Shown here: piece after piece, positions 16,681-25,084 of the stretch
How positions within the stretch are numbered: position 1 is the first letter of the stretch
Layout: each line of letters begins with the position of its first letter
Source: Streptomyces sp. NBC_01317
Lineage (GTDB): Bacteria > Actinomycetota > Actinomycetes > Streptomycetales > Streptomycetaceae
DNA: 64,000 bases
Reading direction: 5' to 3'
Assembly: GCF_035961655.1 (NCBI RefSeq)
Contig: NZ_CP108393.1
Coordinates: 2,897,501-2,961,500, forward strand
Program-made: the position numbers and the translations under genes
Notes under the pieces: model-generated
Database searches by the model: none
Seen by the model: only the letters and a program-made list of their open reading frames with translations
Told to the model about the DNA's origin: nothing

Positions 16681-17550
16681 ATGCGCGGGACCCTGCGGCT
16701 GGGACGGCGGGAATTCGGGGCGGACGAGCCGGTGATCATGGCGATCGTGAACCGGACCCCCGATTCCTTCTACGACCAGGGCGCGACCTTTCACGACGAG
16801 CCCGCCCTCGACCGCGTGGAGGACGCCGTCGCGCAGGGCGCCGCGATCATCGACATCGGCGGGGTGAAGGCCGGCCCCGGTGCCGAGGTGTCCGCCGAGG
16901 AGGAGGCGCGCCGCACCGTCGGCTTCGTCGCCGAGGTCCGCCGGCGCCACCCCGAGGTGGTGATCAGCGTGGACACCTGGCGCCACGAGGTCGCCGAGGC
17001 CGTCTGCGAGGCGGGGGCGGATCTGCTGAACGACGCGTGGGGCGGCGTGGACCCGAAGCTCGCCGAGGTCGCCGCGCGGTACGGCGTCGGCCTGGTGTGC
17101 ACGCACGCGGGCGGCGCCGAGCCCCGGACGCGTCCGCACCGGATCGCGTACGACGACGTGATGGCGGACATCCTGCGCGTCACCCTGGGGCTCGCGGAGC
17201 GCGCGCGGGCGCTGGGGGTGCGGGAGGACGGGATCCTGATCGATCCGGGCCACGACTTCGGGAAGAACACCCGGCATTCGCTGGAGGCGACCCGGCGGCT
17301 GGGTGAGATGGCGGACACCGGCTGGCCGGTGCTGGTGTCGCTGTCGAACAAGGACTTCGTCGGGGAGACCCTCGACCGGCCGGTCAAGGAGCGGCTGATC
17401 GGCACGCTCGCGACGACGGCGGTGTCCGCGTGGCTGGGGGCGCGGGTCTACCGCGTCCACGAGGTGGCGGAGACCCGCCAGGTGCTGGACATGGTGGCGT
17501 CCATCGCGGGCCACCGGCCCCCGGCGGTCGCCCGCCGGGGACTGGCGTAG
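16681..17550 (+). CDS. folP: FolP2-type dihydropteroate synthase paralogue
   Basis: A 289-residue TIM-barrel protein of the DHPS family. MAIVNRTPDSFYDQG (20-34) and SVDTW (96-100) match DHPS, and DPGHDFGK (188-195) is the pterin-pocket strand. Two diagnostic sites are changed. The pABA/sulfonamide loop usually DxGGESTRPG reads DIGGVKAGPG (58-67), and the terminal SRK reads SNK (222-224). These are the differences shown by mycobacterial FolP2, reported from memory to lack DHPS activity, so folate synthesis is doubtful. The ATG at 16681 follows AGGAAGGA. It ends 5 bp from the convergent LOG gene. Confidence 0.85.
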   Translation: MRGTLRLGRREFGADEPVIMAIVNRTPDSFYDQGATFHDEPALDRVEDAVAQGAAIIDIGGVKAGPGAEVSAEEEARRTVGFVAEVRRRHPEVVISVDTWRHEVAEAVCEAGADLLNDAWGGVDPKLAEVAARYGVGLVCTHAGGAEPRTRPHRIAYDDVMADILRVTLGLAERARALGVREDGILIDPGHDFGKNTRHSLEATRRLGEMADTGWPVLVSLSNKDFVGETLDRPVKERLIGTLATTAVSAWLGARVYRVHEVAETRQVLDMVASIAGHRPPAVARRGLA

Positions 17551-17555
17551 GACAT

Positions 17556-18305
17556 CTACTTGCCGGTCTCCTTGGTGACCAGCGCCACCGCTTCCTCCAC
17601 GTCGTCCGTGAGGTGGAAGAGCAGGAGGTCCTTCTCGGACGCCTTGCCCTGCGCCACGACCGTGTTCCTCAGCCACTCGACCAGGCCGCCCCAGTACGCC
17701 GTACCGAAGAGCACGATGGGGAAGCGGGTGACCTTGCGCGTCTGGACGAGGGTCAGGGCCTCGAACAGTTCGTCCAGCGTCCCGAGGCCGCCGGGCAGGA
17801 CAACAAATCCTTGCGCGTACTTCACGAACATCGTCTTGCGTACGAAGAAGTAGCGGAAGTTCACGCCGATGTCGACGTGCGGGTTGAGCCCCTGTTCGAA
17901 GGGCAGCTCGATCCCGAGGCCGACGGAGACGCCCTTCGCCTCACGTGCCCCCTTGTTCGCCGCTTCCATGGCGCCCGGGCCACCGCCCGTGATGACCGCG
18001 AATCCGGCCTCGACCAGGGCGCGGCCGATCCGGGTGCCCGCCTCGTACTCAGGCGTGCCGGCCGGGGTGCGGGCGGAGCCGAAGACGCTGATCGCGCTCG
18101 GCAGTTCGGCGAGGGCGCCGAAGCCCTCCACGAACTCGGACTGGATGCGCATCACCCGCCAGGGGTCGGTGTGCACCCATTCCGAGTCGCCCTCGGTGTC
18201 CAGCAGCCGCTGGTCGGTCGTGCCTGCCTGTACCTGTTCCCGGCGGCGGATCACCGGTCCGAGCCGCTGCTCCTCCGGCTTCCGCGCTCCCTCAGGCATG
18301 CCCAT
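17556..18305 (-). CDS. LOG family (TIGR00730) Rossmann-fold protein
   Basis: A 249-residue protein of the lysine-decarboxylase-like LOG family, whose characterised members are cytokinin riboside-monophosphate phosphoribohydrolases. Both signature motifs are intact: GGGPGAMEAANKGA (107-120) and PGGLGTLDE (171-179). The 70-residue N-terminal extension is typical of the actinobacterial type. The ATG at 18305 follows GGAGGGAGCAGCTC, a strong SD. It lies downstream of dapE on the same strand with 146 bp between, an arrangement also seen in mycobacteria. The bacterial physiological substrate is uncertain. Confidence 0.9.
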   Translation of the reverse strand: MGMPEGARKPEEQRLGPVIRRREQVQAGTTDQRLLDTEGDSEWVHTDPWRVMRIQSEFVEGFGALAELPSAISVFGSARTPAGTPEYEAGTRIGRALVEAGFAVITGGGPGAMEAANKGAREAKGVSVGLGIELPFEQGLNPHVDIGVNFRYFFVRKTMFVKYAQGFVVLPGGLGTLDELFEALTLVQTRKVTRFPIVLFGTAYWGGLVEWLRNTVVAQGKASEKDLLLFHLTDDVEEAVALVTKETGK

Positions 18306-18451
18306 GAGCTGCTCCCTCCGCTGCGGTGCTTGGTTCTGGGCAAGGGTAGGTCCACGGACGTGACAAATGGCGAAATTCCGGTGGTCGGCAGGGCGGAGAC
18401 CTGGCGTTCCGGCCGCCGGCCCGGGAATACACGGGAGTACGCGGCAATACG

Positions 18452-19531
18452 TCAGGCGGTGAGCCACTCCCGCAGCCGGTTCTCGCAGTGGGTGATCCGC
18501 TCGACCGCCACGTGTTCGTCCCGCTTGTGGGCGAAGAGGGGGTTGCCGGGGCCGTAATTGACCGCGGGGATGCCGAGCCCGCCGAAGCGCGCCACGTCCG
18601 TCCAGCCGAACTTGGGCCGGGCCGTGCCGCCGACCGCCGCCATGAAGGCCGCCGCGGCGGGGTGGGAGAGGCCGGGGAGGGCCGCCCCGGAGTGGTCGTC
18701 CACGACGAACTCCGCGACGCCGCAGTCCGCGAACACCTCGTGGACGTGGGCCAGTGCCTCCGCCTCGCCGAGGTCGGGGGCGTAGCGGTAGTTGACGGTG
18801 ACCGTGCAGGAGTCGGGGATGACGTTGGTGGCGACGCCGCCCTCGATCCGTACGGCGTTGAGGCCCTCCCGGTACTCCAGCCCGTCGATCACGGGCCTGC
18901 GGGGTTCGTACGCGGCGAGCCTGGCGAGGATCGGCGCGGCGGCGTGGATCGCGTTGGACCCCATCCAGCCGCGCGCGGAGTGGGCGCGTTCGCCTTCCGT
19001 ACGGAGGAGGACCCGCAGGGTGCCCTGGCAGCCGCCCTCGACCTCGCCGTCGGAGGACTCCAGCAGGATGGCGAAGTCGCCCTCCAGCCAGTCGGGGTGG
19101 GCCTCGGCGACGTGCCCGAGGCCGTTGAGGTCGGCGGCGACCTCTTCGTTGTCGTAGAAGAGGAACGTGAGGTCGCGGTTGGGCTCGGGGACCGTCGCGG
19201 CGATGCGCAGCTGGACGGCGACGCCCGACTTCATGTCGCTGGTGCCGCAGCCCCACAGGATGCCGTTGTCGTCGAGCCGGGAGGGCACGTTGTCCGCGAT
19301 GGGGACGGTGTCGATGTGTCCGGCCAGGACGATCCGCTCGCCGAGCCCCCGGTTCGTCCGGGCCACGATGTTGTTGCCGTACCGCTCGACGGTCAGGTGC
19401 GGCAGCGGGCGCAGCGCCAGCTCGATCGCGTCGGCGAGGGCTTTCTCGTCGCCGCTGACCGAGGGGAGGTCGACGAGGGCGGCGGTGAGCGCCGGGCCGT
19501 CCAGGGTGAGGTCGAGCGGGGTGTCGGACAT
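18452..19531 (-). CDS. dapE: succinyl-diaminopimelate desuccinylase
   Basis: A 359-residue M20-family di-zinc hydrolase. It converts N-succinyl-LL-diaminopimelate to LL-diaminopimelate for lysine and peptidoglycan synthesis. Visible motifs are AGHIDTVP (H72, D74), GTSDMKSG (bridging D99), and YDNEE (general base E129, ligand E130). GGCQGTLRV and the C-terminal KFGWTDVARF and NYGPGN segments complete the active site. The ATG at 19531 is chosen; 34 upstream in-frame residues are not conserved. dapC lies 2 kb away, so two late steps of the succinylase branch are linked here. The gene is divergent from the lysozyme-fold gene. Confidence 0.94.
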   Translation of the reverse strand: MSDTPLDLTLDGPALTAALVDLPSVSGDEKALADAIELALRPLPHLTVERYGNNIVARTNRGLGERIVLAGHIDTVPIADNVPSRLDDNGILWGCGTSDMKSGVAVQLRIAATVPEPNRDLTFLFYDNEEVAADLNGLGHVAEAHPDWLEGDFAILLESSDGEVEGGCQGTLRVLLRTEGERAHSARGWMGSNAIHAAAPILARLAAYEPRRPVIDGLEYREGLNAVRIEGGVATNVIPDSCTVTVNYRYAPDLGEAEALAHVHEVFADCGVAEFVVDDHSGAALPGLSHPAAAAFMAAVGGTARPKFGWTDVARFGGLGIPAVNYGPGNPLFAHKRDEHVAVERITHCENRLREWLTA

Positions 19532-19622
19532 GGACAGGACCCTAGACGAATCGTCCGGGGCGGGGGGAACGGGACCCTGACGGACGCGATCCGGACGGGG
19601 GACCCTCCAGTACGGTGGGCGC

Positions 19623-20615
19623 GTGTCCGACACCGTCTCCCCCTCCCGTCGCGGCCGCCCTCTGCGGATCGCGGCCGCCTTCGCCGTCCTGCTCGGCCTG
19701 GTGGCCTATGTCGTGGTGCAGTACGTGACCGGGGGCGGCGGCCCGCCCCGGTGCACGGTCCGGGCGGCGGGCGCGGGGAGCGGCGACGGCGGTCCGGTGT
19801 ACGAGATGACGCCGGAGCAGGCGGCCAACGCGGCCACGATCTCCGCCGTGGGCACCACGCGCGGGCTGCCGGAGCGGGCCGTCACGATCGCGCTGGCGAC
19901 CGCGCTCCAGGAGTCGGCCCTGCGGAATCTGGGGCACGGCGACCGTGACTCGCTGGGCCTCTTCCAGCAGCGCCCCTCCAAGGGCTGGGGTACGACGGCG
20001 CAGATCCTCGATCCGGTCTACGCGGCGGGGCAGTTCTACGACCACCTGGTCAAGGTGCCGGGCTATTCGCGGCTGCCGCTGACCGAGGCCGCGCAGCGGG
20101 TCCAGCGCAGCGGCTTCCCGCAGGCGTACGCGAAGCACGAGCCGGACGCGGCGCTGCTGTCGGCCGCGCTGACCGGCCGGGCGGCGGCGGCGCTGACCTG
20201 TTCGTCGCTGGAGAGCGCGGTGCCGGGTGATCCGGCGAAGGTACGGGCGGAGCTGGTGCGGTCGTTCGGTCCCGGCGTGCTTCCCAAGGACGCGAGCGTG
20301 TCGGCGGGGGCGCCCGCCCATGAGGTGTTCGTGCCGGTGGGGGCGGTCGTGAAGTCGGACGCCGGGATCACCCGGGACACGGGGGACGACACTGCCGGCG
20401 GTGCCGCGAAGGGCGGGGCGGCGGCGCGGCGCGGCTGGGAGCTGGCGCAGTGGGCGGTGGCGCAGGCCTCGGTCCTGCGGATCGACGAGGTCGCCTACGC
20501 GGGCCGGGTGTGGAGCGCGAAGGACGCGGGGCAGGGCTGGCGGACGGACGACGGGGCGGGCTCCGGTGGTGCGTCCAAGGACGCCGCGAACGTGCAGATC
20601 CGTACCGCTCGGTAG
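19623..20615 (+). CDS. membrane-anchored lysozyme-fold (transglycosylase-like) protein
   Basis: A 330-residue protein with a short basic N-terminus, one TM helix (about 17-36, IAAAFAVLLGLVAYVVVQYV) and an extracytoplasmic domain. ALATALQESALRNLGHGDRDS followed by LGLFQQRPSKGWG closely resembles the catalytic helix and ES/GLFQ motif of SLT/goose-lysozyme transglycosylases, with E91 the candidate acid. The C-terminal region is Gly/Ala-rich with no named domain. It starts with GTG 91 bp from divergent dapE. Streptomyces homologues are often mislabelled heavy-metal transporter. Hydrolysis of peptidoglycan is an inference. Confidence 0.75.
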   Translation: MSDTVSPSRRGRPLRIAAAFAVLLGLVAYVVVQYVTGGGGPPRCTVRAAGAGSGDGGPVYEMTPEQAANAATISAVGTTRGLPERAVTIALATALQESALRNLGHGDRDSLGLFQQRPSKGWGTTAQILDPVYAAGQFYDHLVKVPGYSRLPLTEAAQRVQRSGFPQAYAKHEPDAALLSAALTGRAAAALTCSSLESAVPGDPAKVRAELVRSFGPGVLPKDASVSAGAPAHEVFVPVGAVVKSDAGITRDTGDDTAGGAAKGGAAARRGWELAQWAVAQASVLRIDEVAYAGRVWSAKDAGQGWRTDDGAGSGGASKDAANVQIRTAR

Positions 20616-20698
20616 TTCGGCCCGTCACCCGCACGAGTCCCCCGGGGTCCGCCGGGACCGTCTTTCTTCCGATGAATCGAACGGGGTGGGCCGTCCGG

Positions 20699-20729
20699 GT
20701 CACTTCCCTTGCGGCGCCAGGGAAGTGAC
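20699..20729. terminator. inverted repeat, probable terminator
   Basis: 11-bp arms GTCACTTCCCT and AGGGAAGTGAC with a nine-base loop, 84 bp after the lysozyme-fold gene and 175 bp before the next gene. It could instead be an operator for the downstream gene. The rest of the 288-bp interval shows only an AAAGGAG SD at its end. Confidence 0.5.
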
Positions 20730-20903
20730 GGTTTGCCACTCACGACGGAACACACCTGATTGCCCGTTTTTATCCGGGGCGGGACCGGCGCCGCATTACC
20801 AACTCTTTACCCGGGCGCACCGCAACTTCCGCCGCCCTTCGAGGGGTTGTCACAGTGTCCGATCGACGGACAAGCACTGTTTCTCTCCCGTCAAAGGAGC
20901 ATC

Positions 20904-21356
20904 ATGTCCCTCCCCCTGACCCGTCGGATCGCCCGTGCCGCGCTGCTCGTCGCGGCGGGCGCAGCTCCCGTGGTCGGTGCGGCCGGCTCCGCAGGCGCCG
21001 CGGCGCTGCCGCAGACCACCGACCTCGGCGCCGTCAGCGCGCTCGACGGCGCCGCCGTGGGTGACACCGTCGACAGCGGCGCCCGGACGACCACCGCCGT
21101 GGCGGGCGAAGCCGGCAGCCAGGCGGTCAAGAAGACCGTTCCCGCCGCGGGCAAGACCGTCGGCACGGCCGGCAAGACCCTGACGCCCGCCGCGCAGAAG
21201 CTGGCCGGTGTCACCGCGGGCAGCGCGGGCGAGGTGCTGGGCGAGACCGCCTCGGCCGCCTCCGGCAGCGCCGCCCCCGCCGCCATGCTCGGCGGCCTGC
21301 CCACCTCGGGGCTCCCCACCGGCGGGCTGCCGGTCGGCGGCCTGCCGATCGGCTGA
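20904..21356 (+). CDS. small secreted Ala/Gly-rich protein with GGLP repeats
   Basis: A 150-residue secreted protein of unknown function. A classical signal peptide (RRIARAALLVAAGAAPVVGA, then SAGAAA) is followed by an Ala/Thr/Gly-rich low-complexity body with repeated GKTVGTAGKT-like units. A C-terminal run of tandem G-G-L-P-x blocks (GGLPTSGLPTGGLPVGGLP) ends the protein. It has no Cys, so it is not a chaplin, and no LPxTG sorting signal. The ATG follows AAAGGAGCATC. A 20-bp perfect terminator lies 34 bp downstream, so it is monocistronic. Streptomyces genomes carry similar proteins, sometimes misnamed ATP-binding protein. Confidence 0.75.
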   Translation: MSLPLTRRIARAALLVAAGAAPVVGAAGSAGAAALPQTTDLGAVSALDGAAVGDTVDSGARTTTAVAGEAGSQAVKKTVPAAGKTVGTAGKTLTPAAQKLAGVTAGSAGEVLGETASAASGSAAPAAMLGGLPTSGLPTGGLPVGGLPIG

Positions 21357-21389
21357 CCCGCGCGACGCGCGAGGCGCGTCCGTGACGGC

Positions 21390-21432
21390 GTGAAGGGGCC
21401 CGGGAAGCTGTCAGCTTCCCGGGCCCCTTCAC
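21390..21432. terminator. 20-bp perfect-stem bidirectional terminator
   Basis: Arms 21390-21409 and 21413-21432 (GTGAAGGGGCCCGGGAAGCT and its exact complement) with a three-base loop, between the secreted-protein gene and convergent dapC. This is the strongest hairpin I found in the window. Confidence 0.9.
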
Positions 21433-21446
21433 ACGTGCCGGACCGC

Positions 21447-22550
21447 TCAGCCGAGCCGCTTCACCGCGGCCTCGATCCGCTCGTCGGTCGCGGTGAGCGC
21501 CACCCGTACATGACGCTCCCCCGCGGGCCCGTAGAAGTCACCGGGCGCCACCAGGATGCCCAGCTCGGCAAGGTGCGCCACGGTGTCCCAGCACGGCTCG
21601 TCCCGCGTCGACCAGAGGTAGAGGCTCGCCTCGCTGTGGTCGATGCGGAAGCCGTGCGCCTCCAGCGCGGCCCGCAGGGCGTCGCGGCGGGCCGCGTACC
21701 GCTCCCGCTGCTCCCGTACGTGCGTGTCGTCGGCGAGCGCCGCGACCATCGCCGCCTGCACGGGCGCGGGGGTCATCATCCCGCCGTGCTTGCGGATCTG
21801 GAGCAGCTCACCGAGGACCGCCGGGTCACCCACCAGGAAGGCCGCGCGGTACCCGGCGAGGTTCGAGCGCTTGGAGAGCGAGTGGACGGCCACGATGCCG
21901 TCGTACGAGCCTCCGCAGACGTCGGGGTGCAGGACCGAGACGGGCTCCGCCTCCCAGCCCAGCTCCAGGTAGCACTCGTCGCTGAAGACCAGCACGCCGT
22001 GCTCGCGCGCCCAGGCCACGATCCGGGTCAGCTCGTCCGGGCCCAGCACCGCCCCGGTGGGGTTGGAGGGCGAGTTGAGCCACAGCAGCCGCAGACCGGC
22101 CGGGTCCAGCGCGGTCGGGTCGTCGTACGGTACGGGCTCCGCGCCGCAGAGCCGCACCCCGACCTCGTACGTCGGGTAGGCAAGCCGGGGGTACGCGACG
22201 CGGTCGCCCGCGCCGAGGCCGAGCTGCGTCGGCAGCCACGCGACCAGTTCCTTGGAGCCGACCACCGGCAACACGTTCGAGTGAGTCACCCCGCGCGCGC
22301 CGAGCCGCCGTTCCGCCCATCCGGTGAGCGCGTCACGCAGCTCCACCGTCCCCCACACCGTCGGATACCCGGGGGAGTTCGCGGCCTCGGACAGGGCCCG
22401 CCGGACCGCGTCGGGGACCGGGTCGACCGGCGTGCCCACGGACAGGTCCACGATCCCGTCCGGGTGGGCCGCGGCCGTCGCCTTGTAGGGCTCCAGCCTG
22501 TCCCAGGGGAAGACGGGGAGACGCGAAGAGACTGCGGACACGGTGCTCAC
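21447..22550 (-). CDS. dapC: succinyldiaminopimelate transaminase
   Basis: A 367-residue PLP-dependent class I aminotransferase of the actinobacterial DapC group. It makes N-succinyl-LL-diaminopimelate from the keto acid and glutamate. The PLP lysine is K227 in SLSKRSN; the ring-binding segment is FSDECYLELGW (D191), and NSPSNPTG carries N163. RLPVFPWDRLEPYK at the N-terminus and VDLSVGTPVDPVP are typical of DapC. The start is GTG at 22550. It lies downstream of fdxA with a strong hairpin between; fdxA-dapC pairing is conserved in mycobacteria. Confidence 0.93.
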   Translation of the reverse strand: MSTVSAVSSRLPVFPWDRLEPYKATAAAHPDGIVDLSVGTPVDPVPDAVRRALSEAANSPGYPTVWGTVELRDALTGWAERRLGARGVTHSNVLPVVGSKELVAWLPTQLGLGAGDRVAYPRLAYPTYEVGVRLCGAEPVPYDDPTALDPAGLRLLWLNSPSNPTGAVLGPDELTRIVAWAREHGVLVFSDECYLELGWEAEPVSVLHPDVCGGSYDGIVAVHSLSKRSNLAGYRAAFLVGDPAVLGELLQIRKHGGMMTPAPVQAAMVAALADDTHVREQRERYAARRDALRAALEAHGFRIDHSEASLYLWSTRDEPCWDTVAHLAELGILVAPGDFYGPAGERHVRVALTATDERIEAAVKRLG

Positions 22551-22628
22551 TCTTTCTCGTACGGATGTCTCCCGTGCGGACGCTCTCCTCCTTCACGGAC
22601 GAACACGCGTCGGCCACGGGAAACACTG

Positions 22629-22662
22629 CGGTCCCGTACGGCGGGCGCGCCGTACGGGACCG
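22629..22662. terminator. hairpin between fdxA and dapC
   Basis: A perfect 14-bp stem (arms 22629-22642 and 22649-22662, CGGTCCCGTACGGC and its complement) with a six-base loop, 12 bp after the fdxA stop. It should end or reduce fdxA transcription before dapC. Confidence 0.8.
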
Positions 22663-22674
22663 GGGGGCGCGCTG

Positions 22675-22995
22675 TCAGCCGTTCTGCGGCGGCAACGCGG
22701 CGATGAAGGGATGGTCCCGCTCGATGAGGCCCAGCTTGGAGGCTCCACCCGGCGACCCGAGCTCGTCAAAGAACTCCACGTTCGCCTTGTAGTAGTCCTT
22801 CCACTCCTCGGGGGTGTCGTCCTCGTAGAAGATGGCCTCGACCGGACAGACCGGCTCACAGGCTCCGCAGTCGACGCATTCGTCCGGGTGGATGTACAAG
22901 GACCGGGAGCCCTCGTAGATGCAGTCGACCGGGCACTCCTCGATGCACGCCTTGTCCTTGACGTCGACACAAGGCTGCGCGATGACGTAGGTCAC
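22675..22995 (-). CDS. fdxA: 7Fe ferredoxin (FdxA/FdxC type)
   Basis: A 106-residue electron carrier with one [3Fe-4S] and one [4Fe-4S] cluster. Cysteines C9, C17, C21, C25, C40, C43, C46 and C50 occur at the spacing of Azotobacter FdI plus one. By that alignment C9/C17/C50 hold the 3Fe cluster, C21/C40/C43/C46 hold the 4Fe cluster and C25 is the extra cysteine. The C-terminal extension (EEWKDYYKANVEFF) is typical of the actinobacterial type. The GTG at 22995 follows AGGAGGAACGACAGC; an in-frame extension of 30 residues upstream is not conserved. Confidence 0.95.
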   Translation of the reverse strand: MTYVIAQPCVDVKDKACIEECPVDCIYEGSRSLYIHPDECVDCGACEPVCPVEAIFYEDDTPEEWKDYYKANVEFFDELGSPGGASKLGLIERDHPFIAALPPQNG

Positions 22996-23136
22996 GCTGT
23001 CGTTCCTCCTCGATAGGGCGGCGGCGGGCCGATCTGCGGCTCCGTCCACGGGCGCGCGGGAGCGCGGCGTCGTCGATGCCCGCATCTAGTATCTCCGTTC
23101 CTGGGCACGATCCGAACATGAGGGGCGTACCGAGCT

Positions 23137-24141
23137 GTGGAATTCACCGCCGGCGGACGGTTCGAGGTCCGTATGACACGGGCTGACGTGGGCAAACGGG
23201 TATCAGTCAGACAGCTGACGGAGAACGGCGGCCCGGCGGAGAAATTCACCGACACGGTCGGCGTTCTCACATCCTGGGACGACGGTGTGCTGCTGATCAC
23301 ACGAAGGACCGGCGAGAGTGTCCGGGTCCCGGAATCGTCCCTGGTCGCGGGCAAGGTCGTGCCGCCCGCGCCGGCCCGGCGGCGGGGCCCCTCGGCGACG
23401 TACCGGGAACTGGCGCTCGTCGGCGCGCGGGCCTGGCAGCCGGTGGAGAGCGAACCGCTCGGCGCGTGGCGGCTGCGGGCCGCCGCCGGATTCACCCGCA
23501 GGGCCAACTCGGTGCTGTCCCTGGACGGCGTTCCAGGAGCCGGCCTGCCGCTGGACGAGGCGCTGGAGCGGGTGCGGCGGTGGTACGGGGAGCGGGGCCT
23601 GCCGCCGTACATCCAGACCGCGACCGGCGCCGAGGGCACCCAGGAGCCGCTCTGCGCGGAGCTGGAGAAGCGTGACTGGTACGCGGAGGTGAGCGCCGAG
23701 ATGCGGATCGCGGCCCTGGCGCCGCTCGGCGACCGGGACGCGGACGTGGCACGGGTGCGGCTGGACCGTACCTGCGACGAGGCGTGGCTCGGCCGCTACC
23801 AGCGCTCGTCAGAACCGGGACCGCACGTCCTGCACGTGCTGAACAGCGGGCCCTCGGTGTGGTTCGCCACCGTCCCCGGCGAGGCCGGGGCACCGGCCGC
23901 GATCGGCCGGTGTGTGGTGGACGGGCGCTGGGCGGGCTTTATGGCGGTGGAGGTCGACCCGGCCCACCGGCGCCGGGGCCTGGCCACGGCCGTGATGACC
24001 GCGCTCGCGCGCCGCGCCCTGGAGGAGGGCGCGTCGGCGGCCTGGCTCCAGGTCGAGTCCGGGAACGACGGGGCGCGTGCGCTGTACGAGGGCATGGGCT
24101 TCGCGGTCCACCACCACTACCACCACTACCGGCCGGCGTGA
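23137..24141 (+). CDS. GNAT N-acetyltransferase with N-terminal SH3-like domain
   Basis: A 334-residue protein. The N-terminal 75 residues (RADVGKRVSVRQL...LTSWDDGVLLITRRTGE) form a small beta-barrel-like module. The C-terminal half is a GNAT fold: the acetyl-CoA loop is VDPAHRRRGLATAVM and the last strand-helix is NDGARALYEGMGF. The ending VHHHYHHYRPA is an enlarged form of the usual GNAT tail. The acceptor is unknown. It starts with GTG and is divergent from fdxA. The SirB1 gene follows by 30 bp on the same strand, probably cotranscribed. Confidence 0.82.
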   Translation: MEFTAGGRFEVRMTRADVGKRVSVRQLTENGGPAEKFTDTVGVLTSWDDGVLLITRRTGESVRVPESSLVAGKVVPPAPARRRGPSATYRELALVGARAWQPVESEPLGAWRLRAAAGFTRRANSVLSLDGVPGAGLPLDEALERVRRWYGERGLPPYIQTATGAEGTQEPLCAELEKRDWYAEVSAEMRIAALAPLGDRDADVARVRLDRTCDEAWLGRYQRSSEPGPHVLHVLNSGPSVWFATVPGEAGAPAAIGRCVVDGRWAGFMAVEVDPAHRRRGLATAVMTALARRALEEGASAAWLQVESGNDGARALYEGMGFAVHHHYHHYRPA

Positions 24142-24171
24142 GCGGGTGCCGGTCGTGAGGGGGTATCGGCC

Positions 24172-25041
24172 GTGACGGGGTACGAGTCGCCCATGGACCC
24201 GGAATCGACAGGCCGGCGGCAGCGGTTCGCCGAGGAGGCACGCGGGGAGCGCCCCGACCTGGCCACGCTGTGCCTGCTGATCGGGGCGGAGGGCGAACCG
24301 GCCCTCGGCGAGGCGGGCCTGGACGCGGCCCAGGCGGAGCTGGACCGGCTGGCCGGGCTGCTGCCGTACGGGGTCAGGGGGTCGCGCGCGTGGGCGGCGG
24401 CCCTCGCCGAACTGCTGGGCGGGCGCCTCGGCTTCCACGGCTCCCCCGACGACTACGAGCGGCTGGAGTCCTCGCTGCTGCCCGCCGTGCTGCGGCGCAG
24501 GCGGGGGCTGCCGATCCTGCTGTCGGTGGTCTGGATGGAGGTCGCCCGGCGGGCGGGCGCGCGGGTGTACGGGGTGGCGCTCCCCGGCCATTTTGTGATC
24601 GGCCTGGGCGATCCCGCCGAACAGGTGCTGGCCGACCCGTTCGCGGGCGGGCGGCCGCTCACGGGCCAGGACGCGAAGAACCTGGTCGCGGAGGCCACGG
24701 GCACCGCGCCCGGCCCCGGGGACGGCTTCTCTCCCGACCTGATCTCGCCCGCCGATCCGCTGGACATCGTGCTGCGGGTCCTGAACAACATCCGCGCCTG
24801 GGCCGCCGCCCGCCCGGAGCGCAGTGACGTGGCGCTCTGGGCGGTCGAACTCTCGCTGCTCCTGCCGTCCCACCCGGCGCGGCTGCGCTACGACCACGCG
24901 CATGTGCTGATCCAGCGCGGGGAGTTCCTCTCCGGGGCGGCGGAGATGGAGGCGTACGCGGAGGTGGTGGCGGCGGTCGAGCCGTCGACGGCGGAGGCGA
25001 TACGGCGCAGGGCGCGTGCGGCGCGGGCGATGCTCAACTAG
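24172..25041 (+). CDS. SirB1 / transglutaminase-like family protein
   Basis: A 289-residue protein of the SirB1 group (Transglut_core2). The N-terminal helices (DLATLCLLIGAEGEPAL, AQAELDRLAGLL) are followed by RRRRGLPILLSVVWMEVARRAG and VYGVALPGHFVIG, the family core. In true transglutaminases this core would hold Cys and His; here the His of PGHF is present but a Cys nucleophile is not. That is the usual state of SirB1 proteins, whose role is unknown. A TPR-like C-terminus (LRYDHAHVLIQRGEF) completes it. The GTG at 24172 or the ATG at 24193 could be the start. Confidence 0.8.
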   Translation: MTGYESPMDPESTGRRQRFAEEARGERPDLATLCLLIGAEGEPALGEAGLDAAQAELDRLAGLLPYGVRGSRAWAAALAELLGGRLGFHGSPDDYERLESSLLPAVLRRRRGLPILLSVVWMEVARRAGARVYGVALPGHFVIGLGDPAEQVLADPFAGGRPLTGQDAKNLVAEATGTAPGPGDGFSPDLISPADPLDIVLRVLNNIRAWAAARPERSDVALWAVELSLLLPSHPARLRYDHAHVLIQRGEFLSGAAEMEAYAEVVAAVEPSTAEAIRRRARAARAMLN

Positions 25042-25084
25042 GGCGTGTCCGCGGAGCGGTGTCGTTCGCCTGCGGGGGCACAGC

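Noticed and set aside
24100..24141. Natural His-rich tail VHHHYHHY as a metal-binding site
   Set aside because: It falls on the last strand of the GNAT fold where H/Y-rich endings are common; no other metal ligands are visible.
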